Below are positions 15,890 through 23,884 of a stretch of DNA of 46,845 bases, piece after piece. A program made the translations under genes and the position numbers. The stretch is from contig NZ_JOHO01000055.1 in assembly GCF_000719705.1 (NCBI RefSeq), forward strand, positions 1 through 46,845. Direction: 5' to 3'. The notes under the pieces are model-generated. The model ran no database searches, had not been told where the DNA came from, and worked only from the letters and a program-made list of their open reading frames with translations. Within the stretch, counting starts at the first letter, position 1. Each line of letters opens with the position of its first letter. Origin of the DNA: Streptomyces sp. NRRL S-350 (GTDB lineage: Bacteria > Actinomycetota > Actinomycetes > Streptomycetales > Streptomycetaceae).

Positions 15890-17914
15890 ATGCGCCGACG
15901 CTGTGGCGTCCTGCTGACCGCCGCCCTCCTGGCCCAGCTCGCCGCCGGGCCGTCCCACGCGGCGTCGGGCGCGGCGTGGGAGCGGGAGCCGGCCGGGCAG
16001 TGCGGGGTGGTGCGCAGTGGTGACACGCCGCTCGGCGGGGCGCTGGTGACGCTGTACCAGGCCGGGGACGGCCCGGGGGCCCGGCCGCGGGTCCTGGCCA
16101 CGGCGCGCAGCGCGCAGGACGGGCGGTTCGCCTTGGACTACCGGCCGCCGCAGGACCCGCGTGCCGTGCTGTACGTGCTGGCCGATCTCGCGGGCTCGCA
16201 GGCGGGTCCGGGCGACCGGCCCCGGCCGGAGGGGCCCGTGACGCTCGCGGCGGTGGTCAGCGGAGCGGAGGCGCCGCCCGAACTCGTCGTCAACGAGCGG
16301 ACCACGGTCGCCGCGGCTTACGCGCTGGCCCGCTTCACGGGCCCGGAGGGTGTCGCCGGCACCTCCCCCGGGCTGCAGAACGCCGCCACCGTCGCGCACA
16401 ACCTGGCCGACACCGGCACCGGCGGGATCGCCGCCCTGCTGGCCGCGCCGCCGAACGGTGCCCTCACCTCGACGATGGCCGAGTTCAACACCCTGGCCAA
16501 CCTGCTCGCCGCGTGCGTCACCGGCGACGCCTGCGACCAGCTGTTCGACCTGGCCCGCAGCCCGGGGCGGGAGCGGCCGCGCACCACCTGGCAGGCCGCC
16601 GTGGACATCGCCCACGACCCCGGCCACAACGCAGCCGCCCTGTTCGCGCTCGCCGACACCACCCGCCGCTACCGGCCCGCGCTGCCGGCCGCCCCCGACG
16701 CCTGGACGGTGGCCCTGCGCTACGAGGGCAACGGCCATGAGCTGGACGGCCCCGGCAACCTCGCCTTCGACGCCGACGGCAACGCCTGGGTGACCAACAA
16801 CTACCGGTACGGCGCCGACCCGACCGTGCCGGTCTGCGGCGGCCGTAGCGTGCTCAAATTCACCCCGGCCGGCCGCGACGCCCCGGGAGCGCCCTACCGC
16901 GGCGGCGGCGTGTACGGTGCCGGATTCGGCATCACCGTCGATGCCGGAGGCAGCGCTTGGGTGGGCAACTTCGGCTTCCAGGGCCGCGGTTGCCCGATCG
17001 ACCCGGCCCCGTTGGAGCGCAGCGTCTCCCAGTTCGCGCCGGACGGCACCGCACTGTCCCCGGCCGAGGGCTGGCGTGGCGGCGGCATCGTGCAGCCGCA
17101 GGGCATGGCCGCCGACCGGGCCGGCACCGTGTGGGTGGCCGACTGCGGCGGGGACGCCGTGACACGGATCCCGGACGGCGACGCCACCCGCGCCCGGGAG
17201 GTCGCCACGCCCGCGCTGCACAAGCCGTTCGGTGCCGCCGTCGACCCGGCCGGCCGGCTGTGGGTCAGCGGAAACGGCAGCGACAGCGTCCAGGCCCTGG
17301 GGCCCGACGGGGCCCTCGGGCCGTCGGTCTCGGGCGGGGGCCTGCGCCGGCCCCTCGGCGTGGCCACCGACAGCCGGGGCAACGTGTGGGTGGGCAACAG
17401 CGGCGTCCTGCCGGTGCCGTGCGGCAACGACGGCACGGGCGACCCGGCGGGTGACTTCGCGGCCGCCGTCGGCAACGGGGACGACGACGCGACCGGTCCG
17501 CGGCCGGGCGCCTCGGTGACGCTGATCGGGCCCGACGGGACACCGGCGCCCGAACCGCTCACGGGCGGCGGCCTGTTCCTGCCCTGGGGCGTGGCCGTCG
17601 ACGGGGACGACACGGTGTGGGTCGCCAATTTCGGGGGCCACCGCGTCGCCCGGTTGTGCGGGGTCGACCTCGCCGCCTGCCCGCCCGGTTTCCGCACCGG
17701 GCAGCCGATCTCCCCGCCCGACACCGGCTATTCGAGCGACGCCCTGGAGCGCAACACCGGCGTCCAGATCGATCCCTCGGGCAACGTCTGGCTGGTCAAC
17801 AACTGGCGGACCGTCCCGGTGCAGACGAACCCGGGCGGGCACGAGCTGGTGGTGCTGGTGGGCGCGGCGGCGCCGGTGGCGGCGCCGCGCCTCGGCGGGG
17901 GCGGCCACCCGTGA
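15890..17914 (+). CDS. Secreted NHL-repeat / beta-propeller protein
   Basis: 674 aa exported protein. Signal peptide MRRRCGVLLTAALLAQLAAG ending in HAA/S, an N-terminal carboxypeptidase-regulatory-like sandwich (CGVVRSGDTPLGGALVTLYQ, RSAQDGRFALDY) and, after a helical stretch, a C-terminal propeller built from repeats of the type G.A.DA.GNAWVTN, VDPAGRLWVSGNGSDSVQAL, GVATDSRGNVWVGNSG, GVAVDGDDTVWVANFGG. These NHL/Vgb-lyase-like repeats form a six- or seven-bladed propeller used for binding or lyase chemistry. Start at 15890 has GGAG six bases before it. No catalytic assignment can be made. A bidirectional terminator separates it from the convergent SDR gene. Confidence 0.82.
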   Translation: MRRRCGVLLTAALLAQLAAGPSHAASGAAWEREPAGQCGVVRSGDTPLGGALVTLYQAGDGPGARPRVLATARSAQDGRFALDYRPPQDPRAVLYVLADLAGSQAGPGDRPRPEGPVTLAAVVSGAEAPPELVVNERTTVAAAYALARFTGPEGVAGTSPGLQNAATVAHNLADTGTGGIAALLAAPPNGALTSTMAEFNTLANLLAACVTGDACDQLFDLARSPGRERPRTTWQAAVDIAHDPGHNAAALFALADTTRRYRPALPAAPDAWTVALRYEGNGHELDGPGNLAFDADGNAWVTNNYRYGADPTVPVCGGRSVLKFTPAGRDAPGAPYRGGGVYGAGFGITVDAGGSAWVGNFGFQGRGCPIDPAPLERSVSQFAPDGTALSPAEGWRGGGIVQPQGMAADRAGTVWVADCGGDAVTRIPDGDATRAREVATPALHKPFGAAVDPAGRLWVSGNGSDSVQALGPDGALGPSVSGGGLRRPLGVATDSRGNVWVGNSGVLPVPCGNDGTGDPAGDFAAAVGNGDDDATGPRPGASVTLIGPDGTPAPEPLTGGGLFLPWGVAVDGDDTVWVANFGGHRVARLCGVDLAACPPGFRTGQPISPPDTGYSSDALERNTGVQIDPSGNVWLVNNWRTVPVQTNPGGHELVVLVGAAAPVAAPRLGGGGHP

Positions 17915-17978
17915 CGCACCGAGCCCGCCCGGCCGGTCGTGTGCCGCCGGTCGTGTGCCGCCGGCCCTGACACGCCGT

Positions 17979-18009
17979 GCGGCGCCGGTGACGAGGTGAC
18001 CGGCGCCGC
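17979..18009. terminator. Bidirectional hairpin between convergent genes
   Basis: GCGGCGCCGGT (17979-17989) and ACCGGCGCCGC (17999-18009) pair exactly around a 9-nt loop. It lies between the ends of the NHL-repeat gene and the minus-strand SDR gene and could stop transcription from both sides. Confidence 0.7.
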
Positions 18010-18057
18010 CGGGCGTGCAGCGGCTGTCTTCGCGGCGGCGTCCGCCGGGCCTGCGGC

Positions 18058-18861
18058 TCACGCCTGCATGCCGCCGTCAACCGGGAGCACCGCCCCGGTC
18101 ACATAGGAGGCGCGGTCGCTCAGGAGCCAGGCCGCAGCCTGGGCGATCTCGTCGGGGTCGGCCGCACGGCGCAGCGGGGTGCGCGCGTTGAGCTGGTCGA
18201 CGACGCCGGGTGACAGGTCGTTCCATGCCCGCACCATGTCGGTCAGTGTGGTGCCGGGAGCGATGGCGTTGACGCGGATACCCTCCGGGCCGTAGGTGAT
18301 GGCGGCCGACTCGGTGAGGCTGTTGACCGCCCGCTTCATCGCCCCGTAGGCGGGCAGCACGGGATTGCCCGCCAGGCTGCCGACGGACGAGTTGTTGACG
18401 ATCGCCCCCGTGCCGGCGGTGGCCCTGATGGCGCTGACCTCGGCGGTCATGGCCAGCCACGCACCCCTGAGGTTCACGGCGTAGACGTGGTCGAAATCCG
18501 CCTCGGGCACGTGGTCCATCGGGGCCGGCGGCACGCTGGTCGCCGCGTTGTTGAAGGCGACGTCGAGCCGGCCGTACAGGTCGACGGCGCGGCCGACGGC
18601 GGCACGGACACTGGCTCCGTCGGCCAGGTCGCACACTGCGTACCCGGCGGTGCCGCCGGCCGCCCGGACTTCCTCGGCCACCGCCTCGAGCTGGTCCTGC
18701 GTGCGGGCCGCGAGGAACACCCGGGCGCCCTCCCGGGCGAACAGGCGCGCCGCGGCGGCGCCGATACCGCGACCGGCACCGGTGACGAAGGCGACCTTGC
18801 CGGCCAGCAGGCCCGTGGCGGCCGGGTCGGAGGTGACGGCGGTCTGTGCGTTCTCGTTCAT
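18058..18861 (-). CDS. Short-chain dehydrogenase/reductase
   Basis: 267 aa classical SDR. It has the cofactor loop TGAGRGIG (residues 27-34), LDVAFNNAATS, the catalytic Ser in NNSSVGSLAG, the YGAMK pair (Tyr/Lys) and the C-terminal family end YVTGAVLPVDGGM. The Arg after the first Gly of the loop suggests NADP(H) preference. The start ATG at 18861 (MNENAQTAVTSDP) is inside a longer open frame; upstream codons fall in the palindromic promoter. It is divergent from an MmyB-type XRE regulator across an 87-bp gap filled by a large palindrome, so it is almost certainly that regulator's target. The substrate is unknown. Confidence 0.93.
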   Translation of the reverse strand: MNENAQTAVTSDPAATGLLAGKVAFVTGAGRGIGAAAARLFAREGARVFLAARTQDQLEAVAEEVRAAGGTAGYAVCDLADGASVRAAVGRAVDLYGRLDVAFNNAATSVPPAPMDHVPEADFDHVYAVNLRGAWLAMTAEVSAIRATAGTGAIVNNSSVGSLAGNPVLPAYGAMKRAVNSLTESAAITYGPEGIRVNAIAPGTTLTDMVRAWNDLSPGVVDQLNARTPLRRAADPDEIAQAAAWLLSDRASYVTGAVLPVDGGMQA

Positions 18862-18880
18862 GGCAGCGAGCCTGCGTCCG

Positions 18881-18929
18881 GCCGCGGGGCCGATCCAGGC
18901 ACCAGCGGTACCTGGATCGGCCCCGCGGC
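18881..18929. promoter_or_regulatory. 49-bp near-perfect palindromic operator
   Basis: GCCGCGGGGCCGATCCAGG (18881-18899) and its exact complement CCTGGATCGGCCCCGCGGC (18911-18929) flank an 11-nt centre in which ACC/GGT also pair. It fills the middle of the 87-bp divergent promoter between the SDR and the XRE regulator. This is far longer than a typical dimer operator; it may bind two dimers or also fold as a leader hairpin. It is the likely binding site of the regulator at 18949. Confidence 0.75.
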
Positions 18930-18948
18930 ACCCGCGCACACTGGGGGC

Positions 18949-19800
18949 GTGGACAGACGAGAACTGGCGGGCTTCCTGCGCAGCAGGCGTGAGCGCATCA
19001 CCCCTACCGACGTGGGTCTGCCCGCCGGGCCGCGGCGCCGTACCCCGGGGCTGCGCCGCGAGGAGGTGGCGCACCTGGCGTTCATCTCGACCGAGTACTA
19101 CACCCGGCTGGAGCAGGCGCGGGGCCCGCGCCCCTCACGCGAGGTCATCGCCGGCCTGGCCCGGGCGCTGCGCCTGTCGGACGCCGAGGGCGATCACCTG
19201 CACCATCTCGCCGGCGCCCCGCCCGGCCCGCCGGCCGGGCCCTCACGTGACGTGCGGCAGAGCATCCTCGACCTGCTGCGGCGGCTGCCGCACGCCGCCG
19301 CGATCGTGCTGTCCGCGACCTACGAGGTGATCGCCTGGAACGACCTGGCGGCAGCTCTCCTGGAGGACTTCTCCGCGCTGCCCCGGCGCGAGCGCAACCT
19401 CGTGCGCCGTGCCTTTCTCGTACCGCCACCGGGGGAGCGGCCGCCGTACGACCCGTCCGAGGCGGAGGCGTTCGCCCGTGCCGCGGCCCGACACCTGCGT
19501 GCCACCGCCGCCCGCTACCCGGACGATCCCGAGGTGACGACGCTGGTGGACGACCTCCTCGCAGGCAGCGCGGAGTTCGCCCGGCTGTGGGCCGCCCACG
19601 ACGTCAGCGCCCAGCCCGCCCTGCGCAAGACCGTCCACCACCCGCTGATCGGCCCCGTCACCGTCAACTGCGATGTCCTCGACATCACCGACCGGGACCA
19701 ACACGTCGTGATCTACACGGCCGAGCCCGGCTCTCCCGCCGAGGAGGCGCTACGGCTGCTGTCGGTGATCGGCACGCAGCGCATGGACGTCCCGGGCTGA
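18949..19800 (+). CDS. XRE-family regulator with MmyB-like ligand-binding domain
   Basis: 283 aa. N-terminal helix-turn-helix (about residues 5-75): LAGFLRSRRERITPTDVGLP, GLRREEVAHLAFISTEYYTRLEQARG. The C-terminal PAS-like MmyB domain (about 105-275) includes PHAAAIVLSATYEVIAWNDLA, a RNLVRRAF block and the closing HVVIYTAEPGSPAEEALRLL. Members bind a small hydrophobic ligand and usually regulate an adjacent oxidoreductase. Start GTG at 18949 gives VDRRELAGFL; the frame continues upstream but into the operator. Divergent from the SDR gene. A paralogue of the same type lies at 21047. Confidence 0.92.
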   Translation: MDRRELAGFLRSRRERITPTDVGLPAGPRRRTPGLRREEVAHLAFISTEYYTRLEQARGPRPSREVIAGLARALRLSDAEGDHLHHLAGAPPGPPAGPSRDVRQSILDLLRRLPHAAAIVLSATYEVIAWNDLAAALLEDFSALPRRERNLVRRAFLVPPPGERPPYDPSEAEAFARAAARHLRATAARYPDDPEVTTLVDDLLAGSAEFARLWAAHDVSAQPALRKTVHHPLIGPVTVNCDVLDITDRDQHVVIYTAEPGSPAEEALRLLSVIGTQRMDVPG

Positions 19801-19879
19801 GCCGAGCCGGGGGCGCTCCCGCAGTCGGGCGCCGGGCCGCGAGAGGGAAGGGCAGGACGGGGAGCAGGGCCGCGCCCAC

Positions 19880-20139
19880 GTCAGGCGTGTGAGCAGGCCG
19901 GCGGCGAAGGCTCCGAGCAGGGTGTCGAGGCCGGACGCGACGGACAGTCCGAGCATGGCGGCGAGCCGCAGCATGACCAGGCGGACCGCGAACTGTCCGC
20001 TGGTGTGCAGCGTGGTGGCGACGATGCGGGCGAACCACGGCGGGCGTGGACGCATCGCCCGGTAGACGGCGCCGGCGGTCACCGCGGCGAAGGCGGCTCG
20101 GCTCGGTCCGGACCGACCGCGGCGGCGGGTGGACGGCAT
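19880..20139 (-). pseudogene. Cation:proton antiporter remnant
   Basis: On the minus strand an open frame reads ARIVATTLHTSGQFAVRLVM, then LAAMLGLSVASGLDTLLGAF and AAGLLTRL, which closely resembles the helix region (HTS.QLPVRL...LGLDVLLGAFAAG) of Kef-type Na+/H+ or K+/H+ antiporters. Only about 85 codons match; an ATG at 20139 precedes non-transporter sequence, and beyond 19880 the resemblance ends. Intact proteins have about 400 residues, so this is an internal fragment of a decayed gene lying between the XRE regulator and the hemerythrin gene. Confidence 0.5.
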
Positions 20140-20223
20140 GACCTGACTGTCGATGACCGGGCGAGGGCCACTAGGCTGCGGGGCCCCGGAATGATCACCG
20201 TTCCCGCACAGAAGTGGACCCCG

Positions 20224-20922
20224 ATGCCCACCACCGACGGTCCGTCCACCGCCGACAAGCGTCTGGACCCGCAGGAGATGGTCGTCCTGCACCGTGTCTT
20301 CCGCCGCGAGATACCGCTCCTGGCCGACCTGGTCGAAACCGCCGTCCCGGGGGACCGGCGGCGTACCGCCGTGCTCGCCGACCACCTCGACCTGGTGCTC
20401 GGCGCCCTGGGCGAACACCACGAGGGCGAGGACGACCTTCTGTGGCCCAAGCTGCGTGAGCGTGCGGCCCCCGGTGACAGCGTCGTGGCGCGGATGGCCG
20501 ACCAGCACGAGGCCATCGCCGCCGCGCTCGCCGCAGCCACCGACCTGTCGCACCGCTGGCGCGGCCGGGCCGACCGCGACACCGCCCTGCGCCTTGCCGA
20601 AGCCCTGCGCGCACTCGACCGGCATGCCGTCGCCCACATGGACGACGAGGAGGCGCACCTCCTGCCCCTGATGGCCGACCACATCACCGCCCGGGAGTGG
20701 TCCGAGGTCGGCGAACGCGGACGCCGCAGCGTCCCCAAGTCCAAACTCCTGGTCTTCCTCGGCGCGATCCTCGAGGACGCGACCGCACAGGAACGGCAGC
20801 TGTTCCTCTCGCACATGCCCGCCCCCGCCCGCCTCCTGTGGCGCACGCTCGGCATCCGCCTCTACCGGCGCACCACCACCCGCGTCCGCCGAACCGACGC
20901 CGTGGTCCCCCCGGCCGCCTAG
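20224..20922 (+). CDS. Hemerythrin-like (HHE) domain protein
   Basis: 232 aa. A four-helix-bundle HHE domain spans about residues 15-160, with the ligand set LHRVF, ADHLDL, GEHHEGEDDLLWP, ADQHEAI and DRHAVAHMDDEEAHLLP; these His/Glu/Asp residues bind a di-iron centre. The rest (to 232) is a basic helical tail. Such proteins sense or bind oxygen or NO, or store iron, in the cytoplasm. The start is uncertain: ATG 20224 (MPTTDGPSTADK) has GGA at proper spacing and matches relatives, while ATG 20191 is in frame 11 codons upstream. It is probably monocistronic. Confidence 0.87.
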   Translation: MPTTDGPSTADKRLDPQEMVVLHRVFRREIPLLADLVETAVPGDRRRTAVLADHLDLVLGALGEHHEGEDDLLWPKLRERAAPGDSVVARMADQHEAIAAALAAATDLSHRWRGRADRDTALRLAEALRALDRHAVAHMDDEEAHLLPLMADHITAREWSEVGERGRRSVPKSKLLVFLGAILEDATAQERQLFLSHMPAPARLLWRTLGIRLYRRTTTRVRRTDAVVPPAA

Positions 20923-20958
20923 GACTCCTGCGGTCGACTTCCTGCGCGGGTGCGGGGC

Positions 20959-20990
20959 GGGTGGCCGCAGTCCCGGGTGGCCGCAGTCCC
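20959..20990. repeat. Tandem 16-bp direct repeat upstream of XRE gene
   Basis: GGGTGGCCGCAGTCCC occurs twice back to back (20959-20974 and 20975-20990), followed by GGGTGGGTGCACCACACCC. It lies 57-88 bp upstream of the XRE start at 21047, in the right place for an operator or activator site. Function is inferred from position only. Confidence 0.55.
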
Positions 20991-21046
20991 GGGTGGGTGC
21001 ACCACACCCACGCCCCGACCCCTGAGGCGGGTCTAGCGTGGCGGCC

Positions 21047-21886
21047 ATGGAAAGCGACAACGGGCTCGGTGCGTACCTGCGTGCTCGCCGTGCGATCATC
21101 ACGCCGCGGGACGTCGGGCTGCTCGACGGCGGGGACCGGCGGGTGCCGGGACTGCGGCGGGACGAGGTGGCGCTGCTGGCCGGGGTGAGCACGGACTACT
21201 ACATCCGTCTGGAGCAGGGCCGTGAGCGCAACCCGTCCGAGCAGGTGCTCCGGGCGATCGCCGCGGCACTGCGGCTGGACGGCGCCGCGGCGGGGCACCT
21301 GTTCCGGCTCGGCCTGCCCGTCTTCGCCGCGGCGGCCGCGGCACCAGCCGTCGCCCCGGAGTTGGTGCGTCTGATGCACGGCATGCGCGACGTGCCGGCC
21401 TTCGTGGTCGGCGCGGCGCAGGACGTGCTGGCCGCCAACGCGATGGCGTGCGAGCTGTACCGCGGGTTCGCCCGGTACGACAACCTGCTGCGAATGATCT
21501 TCCTCGACCCGTTCGCGCGGGAGTTCTACGTCGACTGGGACAAGGCCGCGCACACCGCGGTGGGCAACCTGCGGGCGTCCTCCTCGCAGTTCCCCCAGGA
21601 CGAGCGGATCGAGCGGATCGTCGGCGAACTCGGCGTGCGCAGCCCCGCTTTCGCCGGCCTGTGGGCCCGTTACGAGGTCCGCCCCCGCGTGCAGGAGGAC
21701 AAGCACTTCCGGCACCCCCGGGTGGGCGAGGTGCGGCTGCACTTCGAGGCACTGGCCGTCACCAGCGCCCCGGGCCAGCACCTGTCCGTCTACAGCGCGG
21801 AACCCGGCAGCGCCAGTGCCGACGCCCTGGCCCTGCTCCGCCGACCGGCCGAGCAGGGACCGGCCCCCACCGTTCAGGAAGCCTGA
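21047..21886 (+). CDS. XRE-family regulator with MmyB-like ligand-binding domain
   Basis: 279 aa, the second regulator of this type in the window. HTH at about residues 5-75 (LGAYLRARRAIITPRDVGLL, LRRDEVALLAGVSTDYYIRL, EQGRERNPSEQVLRAIAAAL) and an MmyB PAS-like domain at about 105-275 (VVGAAQDVLAANAMACELYR, YDNLLRMIFLDPFAREFYVD, HLSVYSAEPGSASADAL). The ATG at 21047 gives the family N-terminus; a GTG lies in frame at 21038. The next gene downstream on the same strand, after 155 bp, is an alpha/beta hydrolase that may be its target. Tandem 16-bp repeats upstream are candidate binding sites. Confidence 0.92.
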   Translation: MESDNGLGAYLRARRAIITPRDVGLLDGGDRRVPGLRRDEVALLAGVSTDYYIRLEQGRERNPSEQVLRAIAAALRLDGAAAGHLFRLGLPVFAAAAAAPAVAPELVRLMHGMRDVPAFVVGAAQDVLAANAMACELYRGFARYDNLLRMIFLDPFAREFYVDWDKAAHTAVGNLRASSSQFPQDERIERIVGELGVRSPAFAGLWARYEVRPRVQEDKHFRHPRVGEVRLHFEALAVTSAPGQHLSVYSAEPGSASADALALLRRPAEQGPAPTVQEA

Positions 21887-22041
21887 CCGGCCCCAGCTCC
21901 CGTCGACGTCCTGGACCACCACGCCCGCCCCCGGCCTCGGCCCGTCCCCCGGGCGCCGGTGGCTGCGGCCGCTTCCCTGCGCACCGGCCGGCCCGCCCCA
22001 CCCACTCACCCGCCCACTCACCGAAGAAGGCACTTCACGCC

Positions 22042-22845
22042 ATGCTGCTTCCCTCCACCGAGGCAGGCCGGGGACGGCCCGTCGTCCTGCTGCACGCCCG
22101 CCCCACCGACCGCACCATGTGGGACGCCCACCTCCCGCTGCTCGCCGAGGCGGGCCTGCGGGCCATCGCCCTGGACCTGCCCGGCCACGGCGACGCGACC
22201 GTGCCCGACCGCCGCGAGGCGGCCCCCTGGTCCGACGTGCTCGACACGCTCGACCACCTCGGGGCCGACCGCTTCGTGCTCGCCGGGAACTCGCTGGGCG
22301 CCCTGGTGGCACTCCAGGCCGCCGTCACGGCACCCGAGCGGGTGGAGGGCCTGGTCCTGGTCGGATACCGGCCCCACGACCAGCCCGCCTCCCCACGTCT
22401 GGACGCCGCCTGGCAGGCCGAACGGACGGCGCTGGCCGCCGGCGACCTGGACGCCGCGGTGCAGGCCGGCGTCCAGGCCTGGACCTGGGCCGGGGCCGCC
22501 GAGGAGGTACACGCGCACGCCGCCCGCATGCTCCACCGCCGGCTGGCCGAACAGCCCACCCACGGCGAACCGCCGCAAGCGGCGGATCCCCTCGGCACGG
22601 GCCCGGCGGCGCTGCGCACGCTCAGGGAGGTGCCCGCTCTGGTCGGCGTCGGCGAGTACGACATGCCCGACTTCCACGAGGGCGGCGAGGCTCTGGCCCG
22701 CGACCTCGATGCGGGGCGGACCACCGTCATCCCCGACGCCGGCCATCTCGCGCCGCTGGAACAGCCCGTGGCGTTCTGCGCCCTGCTCCTGGACTTCGTC
22801 CGCCGCCTCCCGCAGCGGTCGTTGCCCGCGCACCGGTACGCGTAG
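22042..22845 (+). CDS. Alpha/beta hydrolase
   Basis: 267 aa. The fold is marked by VVLLHARPTDRTMWD, the oxyanion region IALDLPGHG and the nucleophile elbow AGNSLGA (Ser84); the rest of the triad is Asp207 (GEYDMPD) and His235 (PDAGHLAPLE). The unusual HARPTDRTMW, in place of the HG motif, is found in a branch of Streptomyces hydrolases. Substrate unknown: an ester, lactone or similar bond in the cytoplasm. The ATG at 22042 follows GAAGAAGG. It lies 155 bp behind the XRE regulator and is followed by a GC-rich tandem repeat. Confidence 0.9.
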   Translation: MLLPSTEAGRGRPVVLLHARPTDRTMWDAHLPLLAEAGLRAIALDLPGHGDATVPDRREAAPWSDVLDTLDHLGADRFVLAGNSLGALVALQAAVTAPERVEGLVLVGYRPHDQPASPRLDAAWQAERTALAAGDLDAAVQAGVQAWTWAGAAEEVHAHAARMLHRRLAEQPTHGEPPQAADPLGTGPAALRTLREVPALVGVGEYDMPDFHEGGEALARDLDAGRTTVIPDAGHLAPLEQPVAFCALLLDFVRRLPQRSLPAHRYA

Positions 22846-22888
22846 GCCTTCCGCCACCCGCGTCTCTCGCGGCCCGTACCGGCCATGG

Positions 22889-22954
22889 CGCGAGGGCGCC
22901 CCCGGGCGGGACGCGAGGGCGCCCCCGGGCGGGACGCGAGGGCGTCCCCGGACG
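22889..22954. repeat. 23-bp tandem repeat, about 2.8 copies
   Basis: Units starting CGCGAGGGCGCCCCCGGGCG at 22889 and 22912 are identical over 23 bp; a third, diverged partial copy starts at 22935. The array lies between the convergent hydrolase and TetR genes. Each unit contains self-complementary GC stretches (GGGCGCCC, CCCGGGCG), so the array can fold into hairpins and may serve as a terminator region. Confidence 0.7.
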
Positions 22955-23029
22955 CCGCTTCCCCGCCCCGGGGTTGATGCGGATCCGCCCGCGTACGTCA
23001 CGTCGGTGACGGCGCCCACCCGAGCTGCC

Positions 23030-23695
23030 TCACCGCGCCGCGAGGCGGGCCGCGACCTCCTCGGCGGGACGGCCGGCGTGGAGGCCGAGCACGTCGGCGA
23101 TCAACGCGTCGAGCGGCGGCCAGGGCAGCTCGCCGTGGTCGTTGTAGAGCACGACCAGGCCGTGCAGTGCCGTCCAGAGCAGCAGCCCGTCCTGCCACTG
23201 CCGGGCAGGGGCGGGCTGCTCGCCGCCGTGCTGCCGGACGGCGGCGAGGGAGGCGATGACGGAGCCCAGCAGGGCCTCGCCGGCGTCGCCGGCGCCGTGG
23301 TCCTGGGGGAGGGCGAGGTCGGCGGGCATCCGGCCGCCGAAGAGCGTGCGGTACTCGCCGGGGTGCTCGACCCCCCAGCGCACGTAGGCGGCGCAGCGGC
23401 CGGCCAGGTCGTCGAGGGGGTCGGCGGCCGGTGCGGCGGCCTCGTCCATCAGGCGGGCGAGTTCGGCGTAGCGCAGGCGCAGCACGTGCCGGACCAGCGA
23501 GCCGAGGTCGGGGAAGTGGCTGTAGATGCTGGCGGGCGCGACCCCGACCTCGCGGGCGACCTGCCGCAGGGTCAGCGTCTCCGGCTGGTCGAGGGTGGCC
23601 AGCAGGTGGGCCGCGGCCGCGACCAGCTCGGCCCTGAGCACCTGCCCCTGCCCGCGGGGGTTGCGTCGGCGGCGCGGGGCCTCCTCACCGCCCAT
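23030..23695 (-). CDS. TetR-family regulator (WHG-type C-terminus)
   Basis: 221 aa. HTH at about residues 18-66 (TLTLRQVAREVGVAPASIYS, HFPDLGSLVRHVLRLRYAEL). The C-terminal part with YVRWGVEHPGEYRTLFGG matches the WHG class of TetR ligand domains. It is divergent from the NmrA-like/amidohydrolase pair, and the shared 189-bp AT-rich gap holds two identical 17-bp repeats with internal AACA-CC-TGTT palindromes. It is the obvious candidate repressor of that pair. The start ATG at 23695 is the only reasonable one. Confidence 0.92.
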   Translation of the reverse strand: MGGEEAPRRRRNPRGQGQVLRAELVAAAAHLLATLDQPETLTLRQVAREVGVAPASIYSHFPDLGSLVRHVLRLRYAELARLMDEAAAPAADPLDDLAGRCAAYVRWGVEHPGEYRTLFGGRMPADLALPQDHGAGDAGEALLGSVIASLAAVRQHGGEQPAPARQWQDGLLLWTALHGLVVLYNDHGELPWPPLDALIADVLGLHAGRPAEEVAARLAAR

Positions 23696-23830
23696 TCCCG
23701 GATCCTCCCCTGTCGGCGACGGAAGATCACTTTACCGTTCGGCGTCGCGCGGCCGCCCCGGTCGTGCGCGGTGGACCTCGGTCCGGCGCGGCGCAGGGCC
23801 GGGGATCGCCCGGGCCGGCCTTGACACCCG

Positions 23831-23870
23831 TAACCAACACCTGTTCACTCAACTAACCAACACCTGTTCA
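23831..23870. promoter_or_regulatory. Two 17-bp direct repeats, candidate TetR operators
   Basis: TAACCAACACCTGTTCA is present at 23831-23847 and again at 23854-23870, 23 bp apart, i.e. about two helical turns. Each copy contains the symmetric core AACACCTGTT. A TTGACA -35-like hexamer precedes them at 23821-23826. The repeats end 14 bp before the ATG of the NmrA-like gene, so bound regulator would block transcription of that operon. Confidence 0.7.
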
Positions 23871-23884
23871 GTTACGGAGTCGTC

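Noticed and set aside
15536..18061. 841-codon minus-strand frame
   Set aside because: It is the antisense shadow of the NHL-repeat gene, whose plus-strand product has a signal peptide and regular propeller repeats.
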